A stretch of 64,000 bases of DNA, from contig NC_084463.1 in assembly GCF_027409185.1 (NCBI RefSeq), positions 42,200,407 through 42,264,406 of the forward strand. The letters run 5' to 3'. The notes beneath the pieces were generated by a model, which worked only from the letters and a program-made list of their open reading frames with translations, ran no database searches and was not told the origin of the DNA. Position numbers and translations under genes: made by a program. The DNA is from Cynocephalus volans (lineage: Eukaryota > Chordata > Mammalia > Dermoptera > Cynocephalidae). Of this stretch, positions 12,550-22,640 are shown in pieces. The stretch's first letter is position 1; the number at the start of each line of letters is the position of its first letter.

Positions 12550-14520
12550 GGGCCAATAGATGAACCAAACTAAAATATTAACAAATATTTAATCAACTGA
12601 AAATAAGTTAGGGAAGGAAAAGCAGAGGATCAAAAAGCAGATGAGACATACAGAAAATAAGTAGCAAAATGATCAATCTAAATCAAACCTTATTATTAAT
12701 TTGTTTAAATGAAATAGGACTAAACAGTTTCCATAAGGCAGACTGTCAGCTTTGATAGGAAAGTAAGATGCAAAAACACATTATCCACAGAGATACACTT
12801 TAAATACAAAGACACAGACTAAAAAAATGGAAAAAGATATGCTCCACAGACACTAATCAAAAAAGCTTAAGTGGAAATATTAATAGTAGCCAAAGGAAAC
12901 TTCAAGGCAAAATATATCACCAGAAATAAAAAACACTTTCATAATAATAAAAGGATCATATGTAAGGATAACACAACAATTATAAATGTGGCTGTGCCTA
13001 AACACACAGCCTCAAAGTAAAATCTTGTGTTGCTTAACAACTGAAATATGTTTCAAGCAATGCATTATTAGGCAATTTTGTCATAGTGTGCACATCACAG
13101 AGTGTACTTACACAAACCTGGATAATATAAATTACTACACACCTAAGCTGTATGTTATAGAGTACTGTTTTGATCACTGTCATATTTATGGTCTGTTGTT
13201 GACTGAAACACCATTATGTGACACATTACTACCTGAAACAAAAAACAACAGAACTAAAGTGGGAAATTATAAATAGAGAATTAATACTCCTCTCTCAGTA
13301 ACAGATGGGACAACCAAATAAAAAATAAGAAATTTAGATTAGTTTCTAAATAAATGAATAAAAATAATCTCATATTTTATGTTATGATACCAAACTATGA
13401 TTGTGAATTTAAAATGTTTGGTTAAGAAAGAACACAGATTCTGTATAACATTGGGGTTGGCAATAATTGATTCAATATGGTACCAAAAGCTTAAACAACA
13501 ACAACAACAACAACAAAAAAGATAAGTTGAACTGTATAAAATTAAAATATTTTCTGCATTAAATGACACTATCTACAGGGTGAAAAGGCAACCTGCTAAA
13601 TCTGGGAGAATATTTGCAAAGCATGTATCTCATAAGAGATTAATATCTGGGAAAAAATGTATATATAAACCCTACAACTCAAAAAAAATGGACAGAAAAA
13701 GATACACAAATTGCTGATAAACACATGGAAAGATAGTCAACATCACTAGTCCTTAGAGAAATGCATATCAAAATGACAATAAAGTATCACATTACACCTA
13801 TTACAATGGCCATCACAAAAAAACAACAAAAAACAGCAGGGTTGGCAAGGATGTGGAAATTGCAATCCTGAAGCATTACTGGTGAGAATATAAAGTGTGG
13901 AAGATGCTATGGAGATTCCTGAAAAAAACTAAACATAGAATTATCATAGGATCCTTCAACTCCACTGCTAGGCATAACCCAAATTACGTGAAAGCAAGAA
14001 CTAAAACAAACATTGGTACATGTACGTTCATAGCAGCATTATTCACAATGGCCAAAAGGTGGAAGCAACCCAAGTGTCCACTGAAGGAGGAATGGATGAA
14101 CAAAATGTTCTCGATACAAAGAACAGAATATTATGGAGCTTTAAAAAGTAAAATTAATTTTCATTACAATATGGATGAATCTTGAAGATGTTATATTGCA
14201 TGAAATAAGCGAGTCACAAGATGACAAACATTGTAAGATGCCACTTTACGTGAGGCTCCTAGAGTAGACAAATTCACAGAGATAGAAAGTGGAATAACGT
14301 TTGCCACGTCCCAGAGTTGAGGGGAATAGGAGTTTAGTGTTTGATGAGTAGAGAGTTTCATTTGGGGAAAATGAAAAATATCTGTCGATGGATGGTGGTG
14401 ATGGTTGCAAATTAATGTGAACATACTTAATGCCACTGAACTGTAACCTTAAAAATGATTAAAGGGTCAAATTTTATGTTATGTATAATTTATCACAAAA
14501 AGTCTGTTTTTAGCCAACTA
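12550..14520 (+). mobile_element. Old L1 / HAL1-like LINE fragments, sense
   Basis: Diverged L1-type text (12550-13000), then a Tigger-like insertion. A better-preserved L1 3' region follows (13490-14500: gcaaagcatgtatctcataa, ttacaatggccatcac, ggatgaacaaaatg). There is no coding capacity. Confidence 0.65.
13010..13235 (-). mobile_element. Tigger-like (pogo) DNA transposon remnant
   Basis: Contains the characteristic phrases ttgtgttgcttaacaactg, gcattattaggcaattttgt, agagtgtacttacacaaacc and tactacacacctaagctgta. It ends in a degraded ttgttgactgaaacaccatt. These match a common Tigger-type non-autonomous element of mammals, subfamily not assigned. Confidence 0.55.
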
Positions 14521-15110
14521 TTAACCACAGTTTTAATGCATAATTGATGCATACATTTATATTACCCTACTAATTTTTAAGTGATTAGCTGAAATAACAG
14601 AATTAAATATAATCTTTAGAGTTTGAAAACATGAAAAGCCATTTTTGAGATAGAAACCTATAATTCTGTATAAGTACAAACTACTGCTAAAATTACTGAA
14701 GTACACAGCAAAAGGTACAAAAGATTAGAACATGTGCTATTTTTATTCTTTGCATGTTTTTCTCTTGACTCTCATTCAAAGGCATCCCAGTAACTCCTAT
14801 GACTGTCACTTGTCAGTAGCACAGCTCAGGAGGCACAGAATCTCATCACTGAGCAAACACGTCCTTCAGGTTCTGCCAACAGTGACATTTCTAATGTTAA
14901 AAAAGAAAATTATTGTATCCATTTTTGAGTACCAAAAGTTCCTACCCTTCTAAGGGCACTGCATGTAGCCATTAGAATAAACATTTAAAAACACAGAAAC
15001 AAAAGTAGCAGGATGTGATGCCAGATGAGACAGCAACTGAGAGAGAGGGAGGAGACCAGGAATAATCCCCTGTTGGTGGTTTGGATCAAGGCTAGCAGGT
15101 AGTAATACTA
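14521..15110. other. Unassigned AT-rich intron sequence
   Basis: No exon, RNA gene or named repeat recognised. Open frames here are short and lack motifs. Confidence 0.5.
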
Positions 15111-15113
15111 TAT

Positions 15114-15197
15114 ATGAGGGTGCTTCATAAAGTTCCTCGGAAAATAGAACTAAAAGATAATCTTTCCGTGAAACTTTTGAAGTACCTTTCTTATACG
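15114..15197 (-). mobile_element. Mariner-type MITE copy 1
   Basis: An approximately 80-bp imperfect palindrome. The left arm is gagggtgcttcataaagttc and the right arm is gaaacttttgaagtaccttt, with the internal mark aactaaaagataat. TA-rich flanks fit a TA target. Same element as at 19690, 29109 and 45566; this copy is in the opposite orientation. Confidence 0.75.
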
Positions 15198-15244
15198 GGA
15201 AGAACGGTGCATGTGTTTTCATTGTGGATCTGTTGAACTTGAGA

Positions 15245-15605
15245 TGACGAGCAGCTCAGGTCACACAGTAACTTGGTGGCCCATAGTCAAGCGTTCAGTT
15301 TCTACTAAGGCCCAGTAGCAGGCCAAGAGCGGTTTCTCAAAAGGAAAGTCGTTATCTGCAGATGATGGCAGGGCCTTGCTCCAAAATCCTAAGGGTCTCC
15401 GCTATGATTCACCTATAGGGGCCTGCCAAAGGCTCCGTACTGCATCCTTATCTGCCACTGCCACTTCAAGGACCATTATGTCTGCTGGATCATATGGCCC
15501 AAGGGGCAGAGCAGCCTGCACAGCAGCCTGGACCTGTTTCAGAGCCTTCTCCTGCTCTGAGACCCAATCAAAACTAGCAGCCTTTCAGGTCACTCGGTAG
15601 AGGGC
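15245..15605 (-). pseudogene. Endogenous retrovirus pol fragment (RT-connection/RNase H side), decayed
   Basis: On the minus strand the text encodes retroviral pol-like phrases (YRVT, KAASFDW, QAALPLGPYDPAD, PLGFWSKALPSSADN, ACYWALVETERLT) from the connection region between reverse transcriptase and RNase H. At least two in-frame stops break it, and only about 120 codons remain. It directly abuts a sense MaLR LTR at 15624, which is of a different retroelement class. No gag or env and no matching LTR pair were found. This is a dead ancient insertion. Confidence 0.75.
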
Positions 15606-15623
15606 CGGATAAAATCCCCAAGT

Positions 15624-16033
15624 GAGGATGTGTTGTCCCTGCCAAAACTCATGTGGAAATTTGATCTCCAATGTGGCAGTGTTGGAAACTGATGGAGTCA
15701 TGGGGGCAGATCCCTCATGAATGGATTAATGCTCTTCCAGGGAGAAGGGAGATTAATGAGTGAGTTCTTGCTCAATCAGTTCCCGGATTAGTTCCCGCAA
15801 GAGCTCGTTGCTTAAAAAGACCCTAGCACCTTCTCTCTCTCTCTCACTTCCTCTCGCCATGTGATCTGCTTGTACCCGCCAGCTGCCTGCCACTTTCTGC
15901 CATGAATAGAAGCAGTCTGAGGCCCATGACAGATGCAGCTGTCCCAGAATCGGAAGCCTAATAAACCTCTCTTCTTTATAAATTGCCCAGTCTCAGGTAA
16001 TTCTGTTATAGCAACAGAAAACGGACTAATACA
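15624..16033 (+). mobile_element. ERVL-MaLR LTR (MST/THE1-type), sense
   Basis: Clear MST/THE1 LTR text: aaaactcatgtggaaatttg, ggcagatccctcatgaatgg, gccatgtgatctgcttgtac, an aataaacctctcttctttat polyadenylation region, and the end caacagaaaacggactaata. The first bases are slightly truncated. It is much better preserved than the other MaLR copies here. Confidence 0.88.
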
Positions 16034-16313
16034 CTAACAAAGAAGTATTTCCAGGACATCACGGATAGTAATTTCAAATATGGCAGAAGATTCAAATAAA
16101 ATAAAGCAAATAAGCAGTCTTTGGATTGGACACCGATTTAAGTTACTGGTGAACTTCGGAAGAACTGAACTAAGACTACATTGAGTTGGGTAAAGTGCAA
16201 ATTAGCAATGAAAATACTCATCAGAAAGTATAACATTTGGATTGGCTGTGGTACAGCCTGCATATACAGACCAGCTGAGAGAAATGTATGCAGTTATTTA
16301 AGAAACTGTAGAA

Positions 16314-16408
16314 GGGCTGGCAAGTTAGCTCAGCTAGTTAGAGCTCAGTGTTATACCAAGGTCAAGGGTTCGAATCTCCCTATAGTCCTCCCCACCCCCC
16401 AAAAAAAC
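16314..16408 (+). mobile_element. tRNA-Ile-derived SINE (CYN-like)
   Basis: The body follows tRNA-Ile closely: ggctggcaagttagctcagc, tagttagagct (A box), then the B box gggttcgaatc. A C-rich stretch and an A tail follow. An imperfect target duplication is suggested by aaactgtaga on the left and aacctgcagtaga on the right. Monomeric tRNA-Ile SINEs are known from colugos (CYN family); that attribution is from memory. Confidence 0.8.
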
Positions 16409-16670
16409 CTGCAGTAGATTCTATCCTCCACACATTCTAGGTTTTATCCACGAAACAGGTGGGGACTTGCAAGGGCTGTTTGGGACCACAGTATTTTACT
16501 AATTCCAGAAAAACCTTACTAACTGATTTGTGCTTTAGCACTAGGTAACCATTACTACTGCAGAACCCTGTTAATTTCCAGGTCAGTAGTAAAACACTGT
16601 CCGTTACATCACCTATGTGACCAATAAAGACTTTGCTTCAGACTTCATATCCTATGAGAATTTAGCATGT

Positions 16671-17080
16671 TCTTAGTCCATTTTCATGTTGTTATAACAG
16701 AATATCCGAGACTGTGTAATATATAAAGAACAGAGGTTTATTTGGCTTATGATTCTGGGACAGCTGCATCAGGTACGGTCCTCGGGCTGCTTCTACTCAT
16801 GGCAGAAAAGTGGCAGGCAGCCAGCAGGTACAAGCAGATCAAATGGTGAGAGGAAGCGAGAGAGAGAGAGAGAGGAGGTGCCAGGGTCTTTTAAACAACC
16901 AGCTCTCATGGGACGTAACAGAGTGAGATTTCACTCAGGCCCTCCGCCACCAGGAAGAGCATTAATACTTTCTTGAAGGATCAGCCCCCAATTACTCAAA
17001 CAGCTCCCAACACTGCCACATTGGGGATCAGATTTCCACATGAGTTTTGGTGGGGAAAACACATCCAAACTCTATCATTC
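16671..17080 (-). mobile_element. ERVL-MaLR LTR (MST/THE1-type), antisense
   Basis: Reverse complement of the same LTR type as 15624-16033. It begins tagtccattttcatgttgtt, has aaagaacagaggtttatttg, a short AG run, and attggggatcagatttccac near its end. Confidence 0.85.
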
Positions 17081-17338
17081 TCCTCTTAGGGTCTATTCCA
17101 ATCATGTAATAAATGTGTCTTTTTGCTATGGTATCAGAATAACCAGAGACCAATTTGCATTCAACTTAGATGGCAGTAAGGCCTTGTAACCTGCCTTTAT
17201 CAACATGTCAACTTTATCCTGCTTATGTGTATTTCTCTGTTGCGGAATTTTGTTTACATTTCTGCATTTTTAATTAAACTCCTAAAAAGCCCCTAAAATA
17301 AAATGTAAAACAAGCTGAGGAATAAATAAACAACTTAC

Positions 17339-17484
17339 CAGAGATGTTCGCATTTTCTTTGCTCTTGAAAACACATAGAGGACTCTGGAATTACACCTGG
17401 AAGAGAAGGTGAACGGAGGCAGTCATTAGAGAAATGGTGACACTTGCTCCTAGAGTCTGCTGTGCAAAGTGATCTACACAATAG
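17339..17484 (-). CDS. Start-codon exon of the KRAB gene (5' UTR plus five codons)
   Basis: On the minus strand this exon ends ATGCGAACATCTCTG|GTAAGTTG. The ATG (17351-17353) and four further codons end in phase 0, exactly as needed to read into the KRAB-A exon (GGA TTG GTG). The predicted N-terminus is MRTSLGLVSFED. KRAB genes commonly place the start codon on such a short exon. Two acceptors are possible: tgttttttccag just right of 17484, or ccttctcttccag, which would start the exon at 17396. Only the 5' UTR length differs. The exon lies 12 kb upstream of KRAB-A and about 1.4 kb inside a CpG-island promoter. No upstream ATG conflict was checked in detail. Confidence 0.72.
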
Positions 17485-17489
17485 CTGGA

Positions 17490-18030
17490 AAAAACAAAAC
17501 GAAATAAGGTTGGCTGTGGGGCAAGAGTCGCTTACACACAAGCAAGGGCAGGAAAGACCTCATCAAAAGAGCATCCACAATTCTATTCATTGGTAGAGAT
17601 TAAACACACGATTAATCCTTAGGTTAGTGAAAATATTGACTTGCTAGTGATTTAGTAACAATTAATGTTACTATGAAGAAATAATTTAAAAATTTTAAGG
17701 ATGGTTGAATAAATTACACTACATCAAAAAAAGGCACATTATGCCCTCATTAAAATTGACTTTATAGAGAAATACTTGGGTGGTATTAACTATGTTCCTA
17801 TTAATACATATGTACTATATAGGACTCTAACAATAGTATAGCCACTAGAACACCTCTTGCTTTTATAGACCTAAACTTCATGGAAAAAAAGCATCTGCAA
17901 ACTAACATTTTTGGCCAATGATTTATAGGAAAAAAAGTGCACATAATGTATATTAATTGCAGCACACTTTTCCAGTAATGGTTCCCAATGACACGTCACC
18001 TTGTATCCACAACTTCATGTAGTTCCCTCC
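17490..18030. other. First-intron sequence, nothing recognised
   Basis: AT-rich text between the start exon and an MLT1-like LTR. I see no exon or named repeat. Confidence 0.5.
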
Positions 18031-18420
18031 TACAATGACCCCGGGCTTTGCCATTTCACTTGTTTTGGTCAATGGGACACGAGTAAAAGGGATATGATCC
18101 TAGTTCTGAAAAGTATTTGCACAACAAAGTTTGCCTTCTTGGAATACTGTCATTTGGGGGAAAAAGCCCGAGGGCATGCCTTTTGGAACACATGCCCTAT
18201 GCAAGAGCCAGCACAAACCACCAGACACGGAACCAGCCTCAGTCAAGGAACCCGAAGCCTAATGCCTCACTTGTGCTCCCATGTGACACCAGCATAGATA
18301 CTGCCCAGCTCAGCCCAGCCAAAAATGCTGACTGACAGAATCACAAACAGATAAAATGGTTGTTTTTCAAACCAGTAAGTTTTTGTTGATTTGCCCTGCA
18401 TCAAACTCTGCTACCTGTAA
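18030..18420 (+). mobile_element. MLT1-like MaLR LTR remnant
   Basis: Shows the usual scheme ttggtcaatgggacacgagt, a middle rich in short cagcc blocks, and the end gaatcacaaacagataaaatggttgtt with ccagtaagtttttgttg. Strongly diverged. Confidence 0.5.
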
Positions 18421-18559
18421 TCCCCCAGAACTCAATGTTTTTAACGTATTGACGAGTAGACAAGAACTAAGAATTACAATCAACAGAACTTCACAATCAC
18501 ATGTAGAAATTTTCATAAACATGATAAATGTCAACCAGATGGACCTTGGCCAGGTTGCT

Positions 18560-19150
18560 GGCACTAATAAGGCCACGTGACCATCCTTTCTATGGCCGCC
18601 ACCCTCCGCATAGGGTCCTCACCATCCCTCTATTCCCCCAACCGTCCCTTCTAGGCCCCACCGTCCCCCAGCTCCCTACCTTGCTCCTTCTGTCCCTTTC
18701 TCGGTGCAGGCCTCATCCCACCTCCTTCCCCCAGCCCTTGGGACTTTGGGGAGAGGACAGCTCATCACCTCTTCGTCTGGGCGGACCACGCCGAGGCACA
18801 GGCGGAAGCGCTTGGGCACAGGACCAGGCCCAGGCGAGCGCCGCCGCCCACCTGAGGAGCTGCAGGAGGCTGCAGGACGGCGAGAAACGGCCTTTTACAG
18901 CAGAGAACCGTTTACGCGAAGAACCGCACTCAGCAGATGCGGCCCTGAGCCTGCGCGAAGCCGTGTGAGCGCTCGCGCGCCTGCGCGGGCTGAGGGCACC
19001 GGACGCGCATGCGTGGAGGCTCGGCGAGCCGAGGCTTGGATCCGGCGGGAACAGCGCACTTGGGCACCGGTTCAGTACCTGTTCCTTGAGGTTGCTGCTG
19101 CGGCCTGAAGCGATTCGCAGGGCTGGGGCATCCGGCCAGGCCTCGAGCCT
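18560..19150 (-). promoter_or_regulatory. CpG-island promoter of the KRAB gene, with likely exon 1
   Basis: A sharp rise in CpG and GC content between AT-rich flanks, densest at about 18770-19130. It holds an E-box (gccacgtgacc at about 18573), an NRF1-like site (gacgcgcatgcgtgg at about 19002) and several gcgcctgcgc motifs. No TATA box is seen. On the minus strand a usable donor CTCAG|GTGGGC ends at 18852, so 18852 to about 18960 could be the non-coding first exon. This is placed correctly for the start exon at 17339-17484. The plus strand could also be transcribed from here, as CpG islands are often divergent. Confidence 0.68.
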
Positions 19151-19690
19151 TCAATGGAACCTGCACTTCCTGGCTCTCTGCCTGGCCCGGATGGACCGTG
19201 AGAAGAGCTGTTACCTTGGTTGACTGGAGATAACAGCTTTTGCCAATGGAGCTGCGGTAATAGGCCTCAGTCTGGTAGGTTTCCATTTTACTTCACTCTT
19301 ATGTCAAAGATATATTGTATTTGATTACTTGTTTGTACTTTCAAAAAAAAAACATCAAAACCACATATACTAAATATGTCCAAGAGTATTAAAATTCTAA
19401 AATATAACACAGCACATGTAATAAAACAGAAAATTTTTAAAAAATACAAGAACGAAAAAATAGCTTTTATTTTACCTTATACCAATTGATAACAGTATCT
19501 ACAACATATAATACTGCACAGGTACTGATAAACAGTTACATTAAGGATACAAGTGCATGAACATTTACATAGAACTGCTGCTCCAGGACTTGTTGCATTA
19601 GGTGTCAGGTATTTTAGCAAACAGGACAAACATAAACTAACTCAGCTACTTTAATTCATGAGAATAAGGTTTCAAGAAAAACATATATGA
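19151..19690. other. AT-rich spacer between CpG island and SYCE1-like copy
   Basis: No exon or clear repeat recognised. Contains an aaaaaaaaac run near 19345. Confidence 0.5.
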
Positions 19691-19765
19691 GAACACTTTA
19701 AAAAGTTCATAAAAATATTTGTATTATCTTTTAATTCCATTTTTGACAAATTTTTGAAGTAATCT
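19690..19765 (+). mobile_element. Mariner-type MITE copy 2
   Basis: Arms actttaaaaagttcataaaa and caaatttttgaagtaatctc surround the shared core tattatcttttaattcca. Diverged copy of the same palindromic element. Confidence 0.7.
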
Positions 19766-19848
19766 CATGTAATTTCATAGAATACTTAATACATAAAGTC
19801 CAAGTAAATCAATATACTAAGTAACAAAAGAAAAGTTGGTGATAAAAA

Positions 19849-22000
19849 CACCATGTTGCAGGAGGACAAGGAGAGAATTTCCTCAAACTGCCAGATAGAG
19901 GAAGAGAACAGAGGCAGATGAGGTGGTCCCAGTGCCAGAGGCCTGGGGATCGGGCTGGGTTGCAAGAGGAACACTATCAAGGATGGGACCAGAGGAGCTG
20001 GCTAAGCTGAGCCCTGGATGGTTGACAGGAAGGTGCACCCAGTGGGGCAGAGCATGGACAAAGCCCCTGAAGTGTCTGCATGAAGACTCCCCTTGGGCCA
20101 GGCCATGGTATGAGTTCTCAGCCCGTGGCCCCTAATGCCTGTGCGGTCAGCCCCCAAGCTGCATTTTGAGGAAAAGCTGGAGGACCTGATGGGCCCACAC
20201 AAGGACCTCTGGGAACTCCACATGAATCACTCAAATCCATTTCTTGTTCCTTCCACAACTTCTCTAGCAGCACCAGGACCAAACCACAGGGTCATACCCA
20301 GGTCTTCTCCTCTCACCTGCAACACCAGTTCCTAAGCAAGCCGTGGTGGTCCTAATGTCAACATCACCCTGAATCCAGTCGCTTGTGACCACCCAGCATC
20401 CTCATCACTGATCCTGCTAACCCATCCCTGCTGCCCTCTTATGTCCATTCAGGGGCCGAAAGGATGCTGGTAAAACAAGGTGGAGCCATTCTTCATGGCC
20501 ATAGATGTGTATGGGACCATCACAGGCCTAGGTGAGAAAGTGGGGAGCAAAGCAGCCAGCGTTTGCCCCCAAAGGATCCCATGCACCAAACAAGAGAATG
20601 GAGAGAGAATGGATGTCAAGAGGGAACGGGTCAGTGGGGTCACCAGAGGGATGAAGGGGAGAAGAGCTGCAGCTGTGCTGGTAAGTGACTCTCCTGACAA
20701 CACCCTGGATTTGTAGTGTTTGCAGTTTTTCTGTTGTAAATACTCACACTGGACCAATTTGAATGCTTACAAAATTTCTAAACATCAACAACGATCCTCT
20801 CCAGCACAACACTGTAGGTATACGGGTGAGAGAGGTCCAGGGGGAGGGAATGGCCTGTGGAAAGGTCCTGAGACTGGACCCTGGCTGGTGTGCGTGGAAG
20901 AGGATAGTAGTAGGAAGTGAGGCATGGTGACCAACTAAGTGACTAGATCCAGGTGGGCTTCTCTGAGGTATGGGGGAAGCTGGGAAGATGTGGATGGGTG
21001 GCTAGGAGGGAAGACCTTGGAAGGAGGGTGGCCGTTACCTGTCCTCACCTGCTCATCACCCTCCCGGCTGCAGAGGAACTGGTCAAGGTGAAGGTGGAGG
21101 CTATGAAGCTGCAGCTGTGTTCCCTGTGTGAGCCCAGGACCCCTCCACTGTCACCTAGGGCTCTTCCTCCACAGCCAGGAGTCAGCAGCCATGGGGCAGG
21201 TGTGGAACTGGAGGGTGTACAAGGAGAGGCCAGTGGTGACCGCCATAGCCCCAGCCCCACAGCAACTTTTCCCAAACAGGAAGACCAAGGAAGCCGCAGA
21301 GCTGGATGTGGAGCCCCCATTCTTTCCCCTGCACCACAGAGGCTGAGGGGCCTCTCCTCCCCTCTGCTCCTGTCTGTGTCTCTTCACACCCTCTTGACCC
21401 TCCTAAACCCTTTCCCTTTCTCCCCCCCATCCCACCTTAACCCACTTCATTCCTCTCTACAACTCCCTCCTTCCTACACGCTGAGGGCTGGGAAATCACA
21501 GATGCAGGTCCTTCTCCAAGCCCAGTGCATTCATGAGCAAGGGGTTGGCCCGAGAGGCAGTGAGCCCTGGAATCAGGTGGCAGGGAGCAGAGACAGCTCC
21601 TGAATGGGGCTGGGTGACAAAGGGCAAGAATGTTCCTGGAAAGTCCTGAGAGGAGAATCTGGGGGAAGGGTGTTCCTGCAGGAGGCATGATCAAGGTAAA
21701 GGCATGGAGGTGTGGTGGTGGTGGTGGAGCAGGAGTGGATGGTACATGTGCAAACTTGGGTGAAGACCCCCACCCAGACCCACACCTCTCACAGACAAGT
21801 CCCAAGGCCTTACAAAATTCCTCATGAGAAACACTGGGAGCCACCTACTGGGAGAGCCTGATGCCTTCAAGAACAGGGAGAAGAGACCCTGCCCTGACCT
21901 GGGGCTGAAGGAACTGAAGGGCCATTGTGCTTACAACCGGCCTTGGCTTGACTCTCCTTCATGGCCTTGGCCACAGTCACACTGCAGGTGCTCAATAAAT
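19849..22000 (+). pseudogene. SYCE1: SYCE1-like pseudogene, 5'-truncated, introns retained
   Basis: Pieces in order match synaptonemal complex central element protein 1, a coiled-coil meiotic protein. At 19849-19922 TMLQEDKERISS and QIEEEN match HTMLQECKERISALNLQIEEEK, with an apparent 4-bp deletion shifting frame to a stop before the donor AG|GTGGTC. At 20159-20224 LHFEEKLEDLMGPHKDLWEL matches FEEQLEDLMGQHKDLWDF, but the expected donor reads AA instead of GT. About 20453 holds a weaker match. At 21074-21300 EELVKVKVEAMKLQLCSLC matches the next exon, then the frame shifts before GLFLHSQESAAM. About 21489-21580 holds MQVLLQAQCIHEQ, matching MQVPAQAQSTQEE. An aataaa signal lies at 21993. Upstream exons are absent. 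Retained introns mean a duplicated or decayed gene, not a retrocopy. Confidence 0.78.
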
Positions 22001-22640
22001 GTTTCCCCACCTGCCAGTCTCTGGATCACTCCTCTCTAGGACCTGACAGGTGTTCTGGGTCCCCAGGCAGAAGGATGCAGACCTGAAACCCTCTCACAAT
22101 AGGTCTAGGGGGTCTCAGAATTGAAGAAAAAGAAAAATGAAAGAAAAGAGGGTCAATAAGCTAGGATCCAAAGGCAATCAGTTCCATGCTGTAGTTCCTA
22201 TTGTATAGCTGAGAAATAGAAGTATAAAGGTAATTTCCCCTTTCATGATCATAAAATACATAACTAAGGCACTTGTTGGCAGAAACATAATATGTTAGAA
22301 ATCCTCAATGTGCAGGGAGCCAGTCAACTAGGACTTAAATTGTGTCTACCTAATGCAAATTTTAAATCTACCAACATAAATCGACCCACTAAAACAAATG
22401 ATGGGAGTCAAGGTCTGCATCTCCCAGGTCCAAATACACTGAATTAATGACAAAGAGATTCCTTCTCTTGACAAGCAACCCCACCACGGAGGCCAGTGAC
22501 ACTGACATCGTAGGTTGGAGAGAGAAGCCCACCCAGGTTCCAAGACTGCAGAGCAGTTTCCATGGGAGAATGGAAGAACATGGCAAGGTAGGAAAATTCT
22601 TGTCAGTCCAGGACATTAGACAACAAACTTAAAACTCGAC
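22001..22640. other. Unassigned sequence downstream of the SYCE1-like copy
   Basis: No coding or repeat family recognised with confidence. Confidence 0.45.

Noticed and set aside
16314..16400. Genuine tRNA-Ile gene
   Set aside because: Mismatched stems, degraded anticodon region, A tail and probable target duplication show a SINE.
20953..21603. 216-codon plus-strand open frame as an intact gene
   Set aside because: Only its first part matches SYCE1. After CSLC the matching frame is another one, so the long frame is a frame-shifted read-through of a pseudogene.
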